From assembly GCA_963726065.1 (NCBI GenBank), contig CAVSAU010000009.1, positions 124,001 to 188,000 on the forward strand: a stretch of DNA of 64,000 nucleotides, given 5' to 3'. The position numbers were made by a program, and so were the translations under genes. How positions within the stretch are numbered: position 1 is the first letter of the stretch; the number at the start of each line of letters is the position of its first letter. Origin of the DNA: Neomesorhizobium sp963726065. GTDB lineage: Bacteria > Pseudomonadota > Alphaproteobacteria > Rhizobiales > Rhizobiaceae. Shown piece after piece: positions 45,767 to 54,550 of this stretch. Under the pieces are notes generated by a model. The model was not told the DNA's origin. It was given only the letters and a program-made list of their open reading frames with translations, and did no database searches.

Positions 45767-46528
45767 TCATCGGCTCGGGCTGACCAGGGAGAACGCTGCG
45801 CCTTGCGGGTCCACGCAGTTGACGACCCAGCTGCCGCCTGGCACTTCCATCGGTCCCATCTGGATCTGTCCGCCGTTCGTGGTAACGCGTGCGGCCGCGT
45901 CATCGATGCCCGAAACGTTGAAGTAAAAACCCCAGCACGGCATCGGGATGTTCGGCGTCCTGTTCATCATGCCTCCGGCCTGTTCACCGTCGATCGCGAA
46001 GAGCTGATACGTACCCATTTCGCCCATGTCCACCGATTGGTCTTTAGTCCAGCCGAACTGGCTGGAATAGAAGTCGAGGGCCTTCTCCCAGCCGTCGGTG
46101 TAGAGCTCGCGCCAGCCGATATGGCCGACCGTGCCCATCGGCGCCGGCGGCTGCTCCGGGCCTTGCGGGGCAAGCAGCATGAACATCGCGCCCTGCGGAT
46201 CGGCTACCACGGAGAACCGGCCAACGCCCGGAATATCCTCCGGCGCACGATGAACGGCACCGCCTTCTGCCTTGATGCTGTCGGTTCTGGCGTCGACATC
46301 GGCGGCGTAGATGTAACCCATCCAGGCGGGCTGTGCGCCCATCTTTGCTGCTTCGGCGGGAATGTTCATCAAACCACCGACGCCGGTCTCGCCTGCCTTG
46401 ACGATGGTGTAGGGAAAATCACCGCCGCCAAAATCCTCGGTACTCCAGCCCACCACCGCGCTGTAGAATTTTTCCGCAGACTTGAGATCGGAAGTCATCA
46501 GTTCGTACCAAACGAATTTCGAAGCCAT
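45767..46528 (-). CDS. two-domain VOC (glyoxalase/bleomycin resistance) family protein
   Basis: This 253-residue protein is made of two vicinal-oxygen-chelate domains: residues 1-125 (KFVWYELMTSDLKSAEKFYSAVVGWS ... GRFSVVADPQGAMFMLLAPQ) and 130-253 (GHIGWRELYTDGWEKALDFYSSQFGWT ... WVVNCVDPQGAAFSLVSPSR). The W-x-E-L and D-P-Q-G-A repeats are typical of the CFP-30B-like group. It lies 24 bases before mccA on the same strand and is probably co-transcribed. In some genomes a VOC epimerase serves acyl-CoA pathways, but this group differs, so the role is open. The start ATG follows AGGGAGCAAAAC. Confidence 0.85.
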   Translation of the reverse strand: MASKFVWYELMTSDLKSAEKFYSAVVGWSTEDFGGGDFPYTIVKAGETGVGGLMNIPAEAAKMGAQPAWMGYIYAADVDARTDSIKAEGGAVHRAPEDIPGVGRFSVVADPQGAMFMLLAPQGPEQPPAPMGTVGHIGWRELYTDGWEKALDFYSSQFGWTKDQSVDMGEMGTYQLFAIDGEQAGGMMNRTPNIPMPCWGFYFNVSGIDDAAARVTTNGGQIQMGPMEVPGGSWVVNCVDPQGAAFSLVSPSR

Positions 46529-46966
46529 GTTTTGCTCCCTTGGTTGGTGTCGAACTCTTTTGCCCCTTGGCCAGCGCCGGAAGGAGCATGTTCGATCGCG
46601 AGGTGGTGACGTTGCGCCCGGAAAGGGCGAACGGCAATATACTGACATCACAATCTCGACGACGCGACGACAAGCATTGTGCAACCGGCAAACCGTCCCG
46701 CGGAGGTCCGTGCGAGGCGCCCGGGCATCGTTTGAGGGCTTGCAGTTTGCCGCCCAGGTGCAGGGCCCGCAAAAGGGCATATGCAATGAATTTGGCTCGG
46801 ACGGTTGCTTGGCCCGGGTGCAGATGCAGGCCTGCCGCGCGGCCAGGATCGCCGACCGCACGCTTTTCAGTGCCATTCTGTATCCTCCTTTGAATGGGAA
46901 CCAGAGTTAAGGGGACGCGGAATGGGGTGGACAAACAGGAAGCGAGATTTCCGTCTCGAGATGGCC
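46529..46966. other. 438-base stretch between mccB and the VOC gene, with one possible small gene
   Basis: On the minus strand an ATG at 46876 follows a strong GGAGG (six bases away) and opens MALKSVRSAILAARQA. One base out of frame the text continues plausibly (ATVRAKFIAYALLRALHLGGKLQALKR). This could be a short gene of about 50-60 residues broken by a frameshift near 46830, but I recognise no family. The rest of the stretch shows nothing I can name. Confidence 0.3.
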
Positions 46967-48578
46967 TCACATCCTGAACACGCCGAACTTCGTCTCCTGC
47001 ACCCGCGCGTTGAGCGCGGCCGAGAGCGAGAGCGCCAGCACCTCGCGCGTGCGGGCCGGGTCGATGATGCCGTCGTCCCACAGCCGGGCCGACGAATAGA
47101 GCGGGTGGCCCTCGCGCTCGTATTTCTTCAGGATCGGCGCTCGGAATTCGGCTTCCTCTTCGGCCGTCCAGTCGCCGCCCTTGCGCTCGATGCCCTCGCG
47201 CTTGACCATGGCGAGCACGGTCGCCGCCTGCTCGCCGCCCATCACCGAGATGCGCGCATTCGGCCACATCCACAGGAAGCGCGGCGAATAGGCGCGGCCG
47301 CACATGCCGTAATTGCCGGCGCCGAACGAGCCGCCGATGATCATCGTCACCTTCGGCACCTGGGCGGTCGCCACCGCCGTCACCAGCTTGGCGCCGTCCT
47401 TGGCGATGCCGCCGGCCTCGTATTTGCGGCCGACCATGAAGCCGGTGATGTTCTGCAGGAAGACCAGCGGGATCTTGCGCTGGCAGCACAGCTCGATGAA
47501 ATGCGCGCCCTTCAGCGCGCTTTCGGAAAACAGCACGCCATTGTTGGCGATGATGCCGACCGGCATGCCGTGGAGATGCGCAAAGCCGGTGACCAGCGTC
47601 GTGCCGTAATTCTGCTTGAACTCGTCGAACTCGGAGCCGTCGACGATGCGGGCGATGACCTCGCGCACGTCGTAGGGCTGGCGCAGGTCGGCCGGCACGA
47701 TGCCGTAGATCTCGTCCGGCGGCATGAAGCGGCGGCACGGGGCTCCGCAGGTCGAGGCCTATCTCCTTCTTGCGATTGAGGTTTCTGACGATGCGCCGGA
47801 CGATCGCCAGCGCGTGCTCGTCGTCCATCGGCATAGTGGTCGGCGACGCCGGACAGGCGCGTGTGCACCTCGGCGCCGCCGAGTTCCTCCGCCGTCACGT
47901 CCTCGCCGGTCGCGGCCTTCACCAGCGGCGGGCCGCCGAGAAAGATCGTCGCCTGGTTCCTGACCATGATGGATCTCGTCGGCCATCGCCGGCACATAGG
48001 CGCCGCCCGCCGTGCACGAGCCCATGACGCAGGCGATCTGCGGAATGCCGGCAGCCGACATGTTGGCCTGGTTGTAGAAGATGCGGCCGAAATGCTCGCG
48101 GTCGGGAAACACCTCGTCCTGGTTGGGCAGGTTGGCGCCGCCGGAATCGACCAGGTAGACGCAGGGCAGATTGTTCTGCAGCGCGATCTCCTGCGCGCGC
48201 AGATGCTTCTTCACGGTCAGCGGATAGTAGGTGCCGCCCTTCACCGTGGCGTCGTTGACGACGATCATCACCTCGCGGCCCTCGACGCGGCCGATGCCGG
48301 CGATCATGCCGGCGGAGGCGATGTCGCCGCCATACATGTCCCAGGCGGCGAACTGGCCGATCTCGAGGAAGGGCGAGCCGGGATCGAGCAGTTGCGCCAG
48401 CCGCTCGCGCGGCAGCAGCTTGCCGCGCGATACATGGCGCTCACGCGCTTCGTCCGAGCCGCCGCGCTCGACGGTCGCCGCCTTGTCGCGCGATGTCGGC
48501 GACCAGCCCGCGCATGCGCTCGGCATTGGCGCGGAAGGCGTCGGAGGCGGGGGAGATCTGGGAGTGGATGGCGGGCAT
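46967..48578 (-). CDS. mccB: methylcrotonyl-CoA carboxylase beta subunit, carboxyltransferase (frameshifted)
   Basis: This carboxyltransferase of about 535 residues transfers CO2 from biotin to 3-methylcrotonyl-CoA. It begins MPAIHSQISPASDAFRANAERM. Conserved blocks are RGKLLPRERLAQLLDPGSPFLEI, VKGGTYYPLTVKKHLRAQEIA, LVDSGGANLPNQDEVFPDREHFGRIFYNQA, GSCTAGGAYVPAMADE, IFLGGPPLVKAATGE, GFMVGRKYEAGGIAKDGAKLV and GGSFGAGNYGMCGRAYSPRFLWMWPNARISVMGGEQAA. The GGANLPNQ text is typical of MCC beta subunits. Four single extra bases occur, near 48490, 47966, 47833 and 47743. It starts 8 bases after vapC and shares direction with ivd and mccA. Confidence 0.92.
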
Positions 48579-48586
48579 GTTTTTCC

Positions 48587-48954
48587 CTAGCGGATGAGTT
48601 CGATCTTGCAGCCGACGTCGAGATTGGCCCAGTTGCGATCGGCGGTGACGGCAACAAGCGTCTTCGCGGATTGCCAGCGCAAGGCAGGCGCGATCGCCGA
48701 GCGACAGCCCTTTGCGTTCGGTGTCGGCGCGAAGCGCTGCCGGCCAGCCGCGCGAGTTCGTGGTCGAACGGCATCACGTCAAGATTGAGGCCGTCGCACC
48801 GCAACGCTGCAAGGTCAGGGGGCAGGCCCTTGTCAATCTGCTTGGCGATGATCTCAGCCGACATTCACAGACGCAGCACCATGGCGGTACGGAACACGGC
48901 TGTCTTGCCTTATCGCCGCCAGCTTCGCCGAGCATCGAGGACAAGCGACGTCAT
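48587..48954 (-). CDS. vapC: VapC-type PIN-domain toxin (frameshifted)
   Basis: This predicted RNase toxin is about 120 residues when reconstructed. The opening TSLVLDASAKLAAI carries the first PIN aspartate, followed by NVAEIIAKQIDKG (conserved Glu), then GLSLGDRACLALA with the D-R-A-C-L-A-L-A motif and second acidic cluster, and the closing VAVTADRNWANLD with the last aspartates. All catalytic acids are present, so the toxin would be active once the frame is corrected. Slips of one base occur near 48920, 48865, 48740 and 48670. The ATG overlaps the antitoxin stop (ATGA), as is usual for vapBC operons. Confidence 0.8.
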
Positions 48955-49325
48955 GGCCGTATGCTGTCGCAGAAGCGGCTCATTCCTGCCGCCCACATGG
49001 CTCCTCGCGTCTCGGCGAGCAATTCATCGACCACACTCTCGCCAGGCTTCTTGTAGCTGGATACCTCCGCTTGGATCCGGCGAAGCGATTCTGCTCGTAA
49101 GACGAGCACATGCAAAACACCGTCCTCGACATCGGCGATCAATTCGTCACCGGGCTTGATGCCCATTTCTTCGCGCATCGGTGCCGGAATAACGACACGC
49201 CCGCCATCGCCCAGTTTCATGCGCTCAAAGCGGGGCGGTTTTGTCGTCTGGCCGTCCCCGGTTGCGCCACCATAACGGCGCCGCGGTTGCTCGGCAAAGC
49301 CCGGCGCCTCTCCCGGCTTGGTCAC
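48951..49325 (-). CDS. vapB: VapB-type antitoxin with AbrB/SpoVT DNA-binding domain
   Basis: This 124-residue protein has a SpoVT/AbrB swapped-hairpin domain: ERMKLGDGGRVVIPAPMREEMGIKPGDELIADVEDGVLHVLVL. A helical C-terminal tail (LRRIQAEVSSYKKPGESVVDELLAE) should wrap and neutralise the toxin. The start is set at GTG 49325 because GGAGG lies seven bases upstream. A shorter version would begin near the AbrB domain. The N-terminal 40 residues are unusually long and Pro/Arg-rich for a VapB. It overlaps vapC by 4 bases and lies 74 bases after ivd. The frame is intact. Confidence 0.82.
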   Translation of the reverse strand: MTKPGEAPGFAEQPRRRYGGATGDGQTTKPPRFERMKLGDGGRVVIPAPMREEMGIKPGDELIADVEDGVLHVLVLRAESLRRIQAEVSSYKKPGESVVDELLAETRGAMWAAGMSRFCDSIRP

Positions 49326-49399
49326 GGCAAATCCTCCGAAAGATGGCAGAAGATGAAAGTCATGCCATACTTGTTCGATATGTGGCAATCACTCGAACA

Positions 49400-50571
49400 T
49401 CAGACACCCTCCGCCATGATCTCCCGGCCGATCAGCCAGCGGCGGATCTCGCTCGTGCCGGCGCCGATCTCGTAGAGCTTGGCGTCGCGCAGCAGCCGGC
49501 CGGTCGGATAGTCGTTGATGTAGCCGTTGCCGCCGAGCAGCTGGATCGCGTCGAGCGCCATGTGGGTGGCCTTCTCGGCGGCGAACAGCACGCAGCCGGC
49601 CGCATCCTTGCGCGTCGTCTCGCCGCGGTCGCAGGCCGCCGCCACCGCGTAGACATAGGCGCGCGCCGCGTTCATCGTCGTATACATGTCGGCGAGCTTG
49701 CCCTGCACCAGCTGGAATTCGCCGATCGGCTGGCCGAACTGCTTGCGCTCGTGCACATAGGGAACGGCGACGTCCATGCAGGCGGCCATGATGCCGAGCG
49801 GCCCGCCGGCCAGCGACCACGCGCTCGTAGTCGAGCCCCGACATCAGCACCTCGACGCCGCGGCCTTCCTCGTGCAGCACGTTCTCGAACGGCACCTCGA
49901 CATCCTCGAACACCAGTTCGCCGGTGTTGGAGCCGCGCATGCCGAGCTTGTCGAGCTTTTGCGCGACCGAAAAGCCCGGCCATCGGCTTCTCGACGATGA
50001 AGGCGGTGATGCCGCGCGAATTGCGCTCCGGATCGGTCTTGGCGTAGACCACCAGCGTGTCGGCGTCGGGCCCGTTGGTGATCCACATCTTGGTGCCGTT
50101 GAGCACGTAGCGGTCGTTGCTTCTTGTCGGCCCTGCAGCCGCATCGAGACGACGTCGGAGCCGGAGCCGGATTCCGACATGGCGAGCGCGCCGACCTTTT
50201 CGCCGCGAGCACAGCGCCGGCAGGTAGCGCGCCTTCTGTTCGGTCGGTGCCCCAGCGGTTGATCTGGTTGACGCAGAGATTGGAATGGGCGCCGTAGGAG
50301 AGGCCGACCGAGGCCGAGGCGCGCTGAAATCTCCTCGACGGCGATGACCTGCGCGAGATAGCCCATGCCGGAGCCGCCATGGTCGGGATCGGCGGTGATG
50401 CCGAGCAGGCCGAGCGCGCCGAGCTCCTGCCACAGCTGCGGCCGGGAACTCGTTGGAGCGGTCGATCTCGGCGGCGAGCGGCGCGATCTGGTCCTGCGCG
50501 AAGCGGCGCACCATGTCGCGCAGCGCCTCGATGTCCTCACCAAGCCCGAAGTTCAGCGTGTGCGTGTACAT
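49400..50571 (-). CDS. ivd: isovaleryl-CoA dehydrogenase (frameshifted)
   Basis: This FAD acyl-CoA dehydrogenase of about 387 residues carries out the third step of leucine degradation and gives electrons to ETF. It begins MYTHTLNFGLGEDIEALRDMVRRFAQDQIAP. Key blocks are GLLGITADPDHGGSGMGYL, SVGLSYGAHSNLCVNQI, the FAD motif ALAMSESGSGSDVVSMRL, KMWITNGPDADTLVVYAK, the catalytic-Glu region VLMSGLDYERVVLAGGPLGI (Glu before Arg, as in isovaleryl-CoA dehydrogenases) and QLLGGNGYINDYPTGRLLRDAKLYEIGAGTSEI. Several one-base slips lie between 49800 and 50460. Its start overlaps the end of the TetR gene. Confidence 0.92.
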
Positions 50572-51189
50572 GTTTCTTCCTCCTTGATGTTGCGCTCGGC
50601 TCCGACCAGGCGCATCGTCATGGCAAGATAGGTTTCGGTGACCTCGCCGACCGACAGCCGCTCGTCCGGCCGGAACCAGACGATGACGCCGGTGATCATC
50701 TGGATGATCGCCATCGCGGTCAGCCCGACATCGTCGATCGCAGAAGACGCCTTGCTCGGCGCCGTCGCGCAGGATTGCGCGCAGTTCCTTCTCGTAGGCC
50801 GTGCGCAGCTTCAGGATCGCCGACAGGTTCTCGCGCGACAGGCTGCGCAGTTCCATGTTGGAGACATGCGTCGAATGCCGGCGCATCACATGGAAGCGGA
50901 TGTGGTTGGCGACGAAGGCCGCAAGCCGCGCGGCCGGGTCGGCCGTCGCGGGCCGCGCCGCCTCCCAGGCCGCGACCAGCTCTTCCATGTGCTCGCGCAT
51001 CAGCGTGAACAGCAGGTCTTCCTTGGTCGGGAAATAGCGGTAGAGCGCGGCCGCCTGCACGCCGACTTCGGCGGCGAGCTGGCGCATCGACACGGCCTCG
51101 TAGCCATGCCGCGCGATCAGGCTGACCGCGGCTGCCGCGCGGATCGCCGCTTCGGTCTTCTCGCCGTCCGATCCGGTGGTTCGCGCCAT
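50553..51189 (-). CDS. TetR-family regulator of the leucine degradation cluster (frameshifted)
   Basis: This 211-residue regulator has an N-terminal helix-turn-helix (AVSLIARHGYEAVSMRQLAAEVGVQAAALYRYFPTKEDLL) and a helical ligand-binding domain (HIRFHVMRRHSTHVSNMELRSL, GLTAMAIIQMITGVIVWFRP). One extra base near 50743 splits it. Corrected, it ends in the middle of the ivd start region (overlap 19 bases), so TetR and ivd are translationally linked. Its promoter region contains AAACAAACGTTCAATT, a possible operator. By position it should sense an acyl-CoA intermediate and repress ivd-mcc, and this is inference. Confidence 0.82.
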
Positions 51190-51341
51190 GACTAGCTCCC
51201 AGATTTGACTGGATGATAATAAAACAAACGTTCAATTAATTCAAGATGTCTGCGAACCGTATGTTGCTGGTGACGCAATCGGTCGCCATTGCCCGCGTGA
51301 CGCTCATGGCTGCAGGTGAGGCGCGCCGGCACGGTCTTGCC

Positions 51342-51405
51342 CACCCATATATTCGTTGACTCAGTCCATTAAATTTAGTTGACTGAGTCAACGAATATAT
51401 GGGTG
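51342..51405. promoter_or_regulatory. perfect 24-bp inverted repeat with MarR-like operators before the MarR-GNAT gene
   Basis: The arms 51342-51365 and 51382-51405 are exact reverse complements, with a 16-base loop. Each contains TTGACT-type words. The right arm plus loop edge forms a second palindrome, GTTGAC-TGA-GTCAAC (51378-51392), a likely MarR dimer site. The right arm ends where the GAGGGA ribosome site begins (51404), 11 bases before the ATG. Binding here would block transcription. If transcribed, the hairpin would also hinder translation. Confidence 0.8.
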
Positions 51406-51415
51406 AGGGACATTG

Positions 51416-52417
51416 ATGGACACCGCCGGTCTGGTTGCCGAGATGCGGCGTTTCAACCGCTTCTACACGCGCACCATCGGCCTTCTCGACGAGACGCTGA
51501 CCGCGCAGCGCCTTCACGCTGACCGAGGCGCGCGTGCTGTTCGAACTCGGCCATCGCAGCAGTCCGGTTGCACCAAAGGCCAATGGAGAGCGGGGTTTTC
51601 TCGCCGACGCCTTCCATCTGAACATCGGGCCGGCGGCATCCGAGATCGCCGAGGAGCTGCGTCTCGACCCGGCCTATCTGACGCGCATCCTGAGGAAATT
51701 CGCCGCCGCCGGTCTGACCGAAGTGCGCACCGATCCGGCGGATCGGCGCCGGCGGATCCTGTCGCTGACCGGGGCGGGTGCGGCGGCGCTGGCCGAACTG
51801 CAGGCGGCGGCCGACGAGCGACATCGCGCGTCTGTATCTGCTTTTCCCGGCGACAGGCAGCGCCGAACTCGGCAATGCCATGCGGATCGATGACGGAGTT
51901 GTTGGGCGAGGCAGCCCGGAGCGCCATCAATCGCGCTGCGGCCGCATCGCATCGGCGACATCGGCTGGGTGATCGAGCGCCAATCCCGCCTCTATGCCGA
52001 AGAGTATGGCTGGAACGGCGAATACGAGGCGCTGGCTCGCCGAGATCGGCGCCGCCTTCATCCGCAACTTCCAGCCCGGCACGGATTTCTGCTGGATCGC
52101 CGAGCAGGGTGGCGAGCCGGTCGGCGCGGTCTTTCTCGTGCGCAAGATCGACGAACGACGGCGAAACTGCGCCTGCTGCATGTCGAGCAAGCCGCGCGCG
52201 GCCTCGGCATCGGCGCGCGGCTGGTCGCGGAGTGCGTCGAGCAGGCGCGCCGCTGTCGGCTATCGCCGGCTGGTGCTGTGGACCAACGATGTGCTGGTCG
52301 ACGGCGCGCAGACTCTACGAGCGCGCCGGCTTCAGGCTCGTCGAGGAGGAGCGGCATCACAGTTTCGGCAAGGATCTGGTCGGCCAGACCTGGGAACTGG
52401 CGCTGCGGCCGGAGTGA
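51416..52417 (+). CDS. MarR-GNAT fusion: transcriptional regulator with acetyltransferase domain (frameshifted)
   Basis: This protein of about 330 residues has a MarR winged-helix domain at residues 1-150 (LVAEMRRFNRFYTRTIGLLDE, SEIAEELRLDPAYLTRILRKFAAAGL, RTDPADRRRRILSLTGAGAAAL) and a GNAT acetyltransferase domain at residues 170-330 (HRIGDIGWVIERQSRLYAEEYGWN, GAVFLVRK, the acetyl-CoA loop ARGLGIGARLVAECVEQAR, and YERAGFRLVEEERHHSFGKDLVGQTWELAL). Such fusions are widespread and mostly uncharacterised. Several single-base slips occur between 51510 and 52320. The ATG at 51416 follows GAGGGA. It probably represses itself through the perfect inverted repeat just upstream. Confidence 0.82.
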   Translation: MDTAGLVAEMRRFNRFYTRTIGLLDETLTAQRLHADRGARAVRTRPSQQSGCTKGQWRAGFSRRRLPSEHRAGGIRDRRGAASRPGLSDAHPEEIRRRRSDRSAHRSGGSAPADPVADRGGCGGAGRTAGGGRRATSRVCICFSRRQAAPNSAMPCGSMTELLGEAARSAINRAAAASHRRHRLGDRAPIPPLCRRVWLERRIRGAGSPRSAPPSSATSSPARISAGSPSRVASRSARSFSCARSTNDGETAPAACRASRARPRHRRAAGRGVRRAGAPLSAIAGWCCGPTMCWSTARRLYERAGFRLVEEERHHSFGKDLVGQTWELALRPE

Positions 52418-52421
52418 GAAC

Positions 52422-53534
52422 TCAGTTGCCCCGCGCGGCCGCCAGAACGCCTGGCAGTTCTTCCTCGAAGATCGTCAGTTCGTGGTCGAGCCCGACGCTG
52501 ACGCGGATGCAGCGATCCAGTTTCGGCGCCATCGGCTTGCGCACGAAGACGTCGCGCGACAGCAGGCCTTGCATGATCTTCAGCGCAAAGGCGCCATCCC
52601 CGCCGCAGTCGATGGTAACGAAATTCGTCGCCGACCGGATCGGCGACAGCCCGTTTTCCCTGGCAATTCTGGCGATACGCTCACGCCCTGCCGCGACTTT
52701 CGCCACGACCTCTTTCAGGTAGGCCTGATCGGCGAGCGCCGTGAGGCCGGCGATCTGCGCCATGCGGCTGACGCCATAATGGTTTCGCACCTTCTCGACT
52801 TGGCGGATGACCTCGGCTTCGCCGATAGCGTAGCCGCAGCGGATGCCGGCAAGCCCGTAGGCCTTCGAAAAAGTCCGCATGGTAATGACGTTCGGGCGCG
52901 AAACGTCGAGCGGCGGCTGCGCCGATGCCGGCCCCGTCTCGCCATAGGCCTCGTCGAGGATGAGCATCGTGGTCTCCGGCAGCGCCTCGATGAAACGGAC
53001 GATTTCCGAAGCTTCCCACCAGGTTCCCATCGGATTGTCGGGATTGGAGAGATAGACCAGCGGCGCGTTCTCGCGCTTCACGGCGGCGAGCAGCCCGTCC
53101 AGATTTTCCAGGTCGTTTTCGAACGGCACTGTTACCAGGCGTCCGCCGAAGCCGGCGACATGGAAATTGAAGGTCGGATAGGCGCCGAGCGAAGTCACCA
53201 CCGCGTCGCCTGGCGCGACATACATGCGAACGACCAGATTGAGCAGGCCGTCGATGCCTTCGCCAACCACGACATTGCCGATATCGACGCCCAAGAAGGC
53301 CGCAAGCGCTGCCTTGAGGTCGTAATTGTCGGGATCGCAATACATCCACATGCCGGGTGCGGCGGCATTCATTGCGGCGATCACCGCAGGCGAGGGGCCG
53401 AAGCTGCTTTCATTGGCGCCGAGGCGGGCGCGGAATTTCCTGCCGCTGGCGCGCTCCTGCGCTTCCGGGCCGACAAACGGCACGGTCGTCGGCAAGGATG
53501 CCACCAAGGGCGTGAGGCGTGGGGTTTTGGGCAT
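52422..53534 (-). CDS. PLP-dependent aminotransferase, histidinol-phosphate aminotransferase-like
   Basis: This 370-residue class I/II aminotransferase has GEGIDGLLNLVVRMYVAPGDAVVTS (cofactor phosphate loop), YLSNPDNPMGTWW (Asn contacting PLP), LILDEAYGE (Asp) and TFSKAYGLAGIRCGYAI, in which the Lys forms the Schiff base, then FVRKPMAPKLDRCIRVSVG with the substrate carboxylate Arg. The overall pattern is HisC-like, but no other his gene is near. The VPFVGPEAQERASGRKFRARLGANESSFG opening is that of a pyridoxal aminotransferase group found outside his operons. The start at 53534 (MPKTPRL) is chosen over a longer in-frame extension. The gene ends 4 bases from the convergent MarR-GNAT gene. Confidence 0.88.
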   Translation of the reverse strand: MPKTPRLTPLVASLPTTVPFVGPEAQERASGRKFRARLGANESSFGPSPAVIAAMNAAAPGMWMYCDPDNYDLKAALAAFLGVDIGNVVVGEGIDGLLNLVVRMYVAPGDAVVTSLGAYPTFNFHVAGFGGRLVTVPFENDLENLDGLLAAVKRENAPLVYLSNPDNPMGTWWEASEIVRFIEALPETTMLILDEAYGETGPASAQPPLDVSRPNVITMRTFSKAYGLAGIRCGYAIGEAEVIRQVEKVRNHYGVSRMAQIAGLTALADQAYLKEVVAKVAAGRERIARIARENGLSPIRSATNFVTIDCGGDGAFALKIMQGLLSRDVFVRKPMAPKLDRCIRVSVGLDHELTIFEEELPGVLAAARGN

Positions 53535-53642
53535 CGTCTGGCTCGCTCGGCATGGGAAGATTGTGGGCCTAGATATTGGTCCGCCGCTAGGGAAGCAATT
53601 CTCTTTCGCATCGCATCGGAACTGAAGCAAACCGTTCAATGT

Positions 53643-54085
53643 TCAAAGCGCTCTTGCGACCTGTCCGAGCATGTCGATTTCGGCCAGCGCCGAAATAAAA
53701 TGTGGGGCAGGGTGGGGTCAACATGGCCCCGTGCCATTCGTCGAGGGTTTTCCAGTCGCGCATGACCACGAAACTGCGGTATGGGTTTCTCGAGCTTTTC
53801 TATGGCGGATATACCGCGACCGTCGGAAGCAGTCAGCTTCGAGTGCGCCAGCAGTCCCGCCGCTTCCGGCCGCCCGGTTTGTGGTTGCGCCGGAGCGACT
53901 GCCGCAACGGCATGAATTCCTGGAGGTACTGGAACGACCAGCAGCGAAACGGGTGCAGTCGCCAGTTCATCTACCAATGCGCGGTTACCGCTCCAGGAAG
54001 GAGCATGGGCAGAATCGCCCGCAGAGCCGTTGTTCCAGCGTAGAATCGACCAGTTATTCGGGTGTGAAGGGATCAGCAGCGCCAA
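53643..54085 (-). CDS. possible broken gene, unknown function (frameshifted)
   Basis: The 660 bases between the aminotransferase and the tRNA hold a minus-strand frame that reads continuously only if two bases are skipped. It ends with ISAIEKLEKP / YRSFVVMRDWKTLDEWHGAM / HFISALAEIDMLGQVARAL and stop TGA at 53643-53645. The last 60 residues look like real protein with a helix and an aromatic-rich strand, perhaps a ferredoxin-like monooxygenase fold. The part before (ALVDELATAPVSLLVVPVPPG) is less convincing. I do not recognise a family. It may be a remnant. Confidence 0.3.
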
Positions 54086-54200
54086 CTCGGCAGAATTCGT
54101 CCCGACGGCACTCTTTTACCTGGCTGGCAGGCATTTTTCGAGAAATCACGACCTCTCCTTATTGATTGTCATGCCGGATTTCTCTATCCAGCGGTGCGCC

Positions 54201-54292
54201 GGAGAGGTGGCCGAGTGGTCGAAGGCGCTCCCCTGCTAAGGGAGTAGACGTCAAAAGCGGTCTCGTGGGTTCGAATCCCATCCTCTCCGCCA
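54201..54292 (+). tRNA. tRNA-Ser (anticodon GCU)
   Basis: This is a complete type II tRNA. The acceptor stem GGAGAGG pairs with CCTCTCC at the 3' end. The D arm starts TGGCCGAGTGG. The anticodon loop CTGCTAA has anticodon GCT, flanked by the stem CCCC/GGGG-type pairs. A long variable arm follows (TAGACGTCAAAAGCGGTCT), then the T arm GTGGGTTCGAATCCCAT. The CCA end is encoded. It reads AGC/AGU codons. The plus-strand region downstream contains a porin remnant. Confidence 0.96.
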
Positions 54293-54426
54293 GCGCTTTC
54301 GCCCGCATCGGCATCCCAGTCTTTTCAACCACTTGCCTGCCATTCAGTGGGCAGGGGCACGGATTTTCGCGCCCCAAACCGGCATTTTCCCGCGCTCCTG
54401 TCACGATTCTGACTGGAGGTCAGAAA

Positions 54427-54526
54427 ATAAACATCAAGAGCCTTCTACATCGACAACTTTGCTGATGATGCCGGCGACGATGCCAACTCCTTTGGTGGCT
54501 TCCTTCGCTTCCAGCGCAACTTCTAA
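54427..54526 (+). pseudogene. collapsed porin gene: 5' end fused to 3' end
   Basis: GGAGGT at 54415-54420 is followed six bases later by ATA-AAC-ATC-AAG-AGC-CTT-CT, which equals the start of rhizobial RopA-type porins (M-NIKSLL) except that ATG is ATA. Immediately after, one base out of frame, comes FYIDNFADDAGDDANSFGG FLRFQRNF and TAA. A final strand ending in Phe is the hallmark of an outer-membrane barrel, and FLRFQRNF is the type of ending I recall for rhizobial porins. So about 1 kb of the middle is gone and the start codon is lost. A porin-style terminator follows. It is non-coding as it stands. Confidence 0.6.
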
Positions 54527-54550
54527 TCGGCTTCACGGCTGATAGAGCAA

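Noticed and set aside
52422..53534. Assignment as hisC of a histidine operon
   Set aside because: The fold is HisC-like, but no other histidine biosynthesis gene is near, so the substrate is left open.
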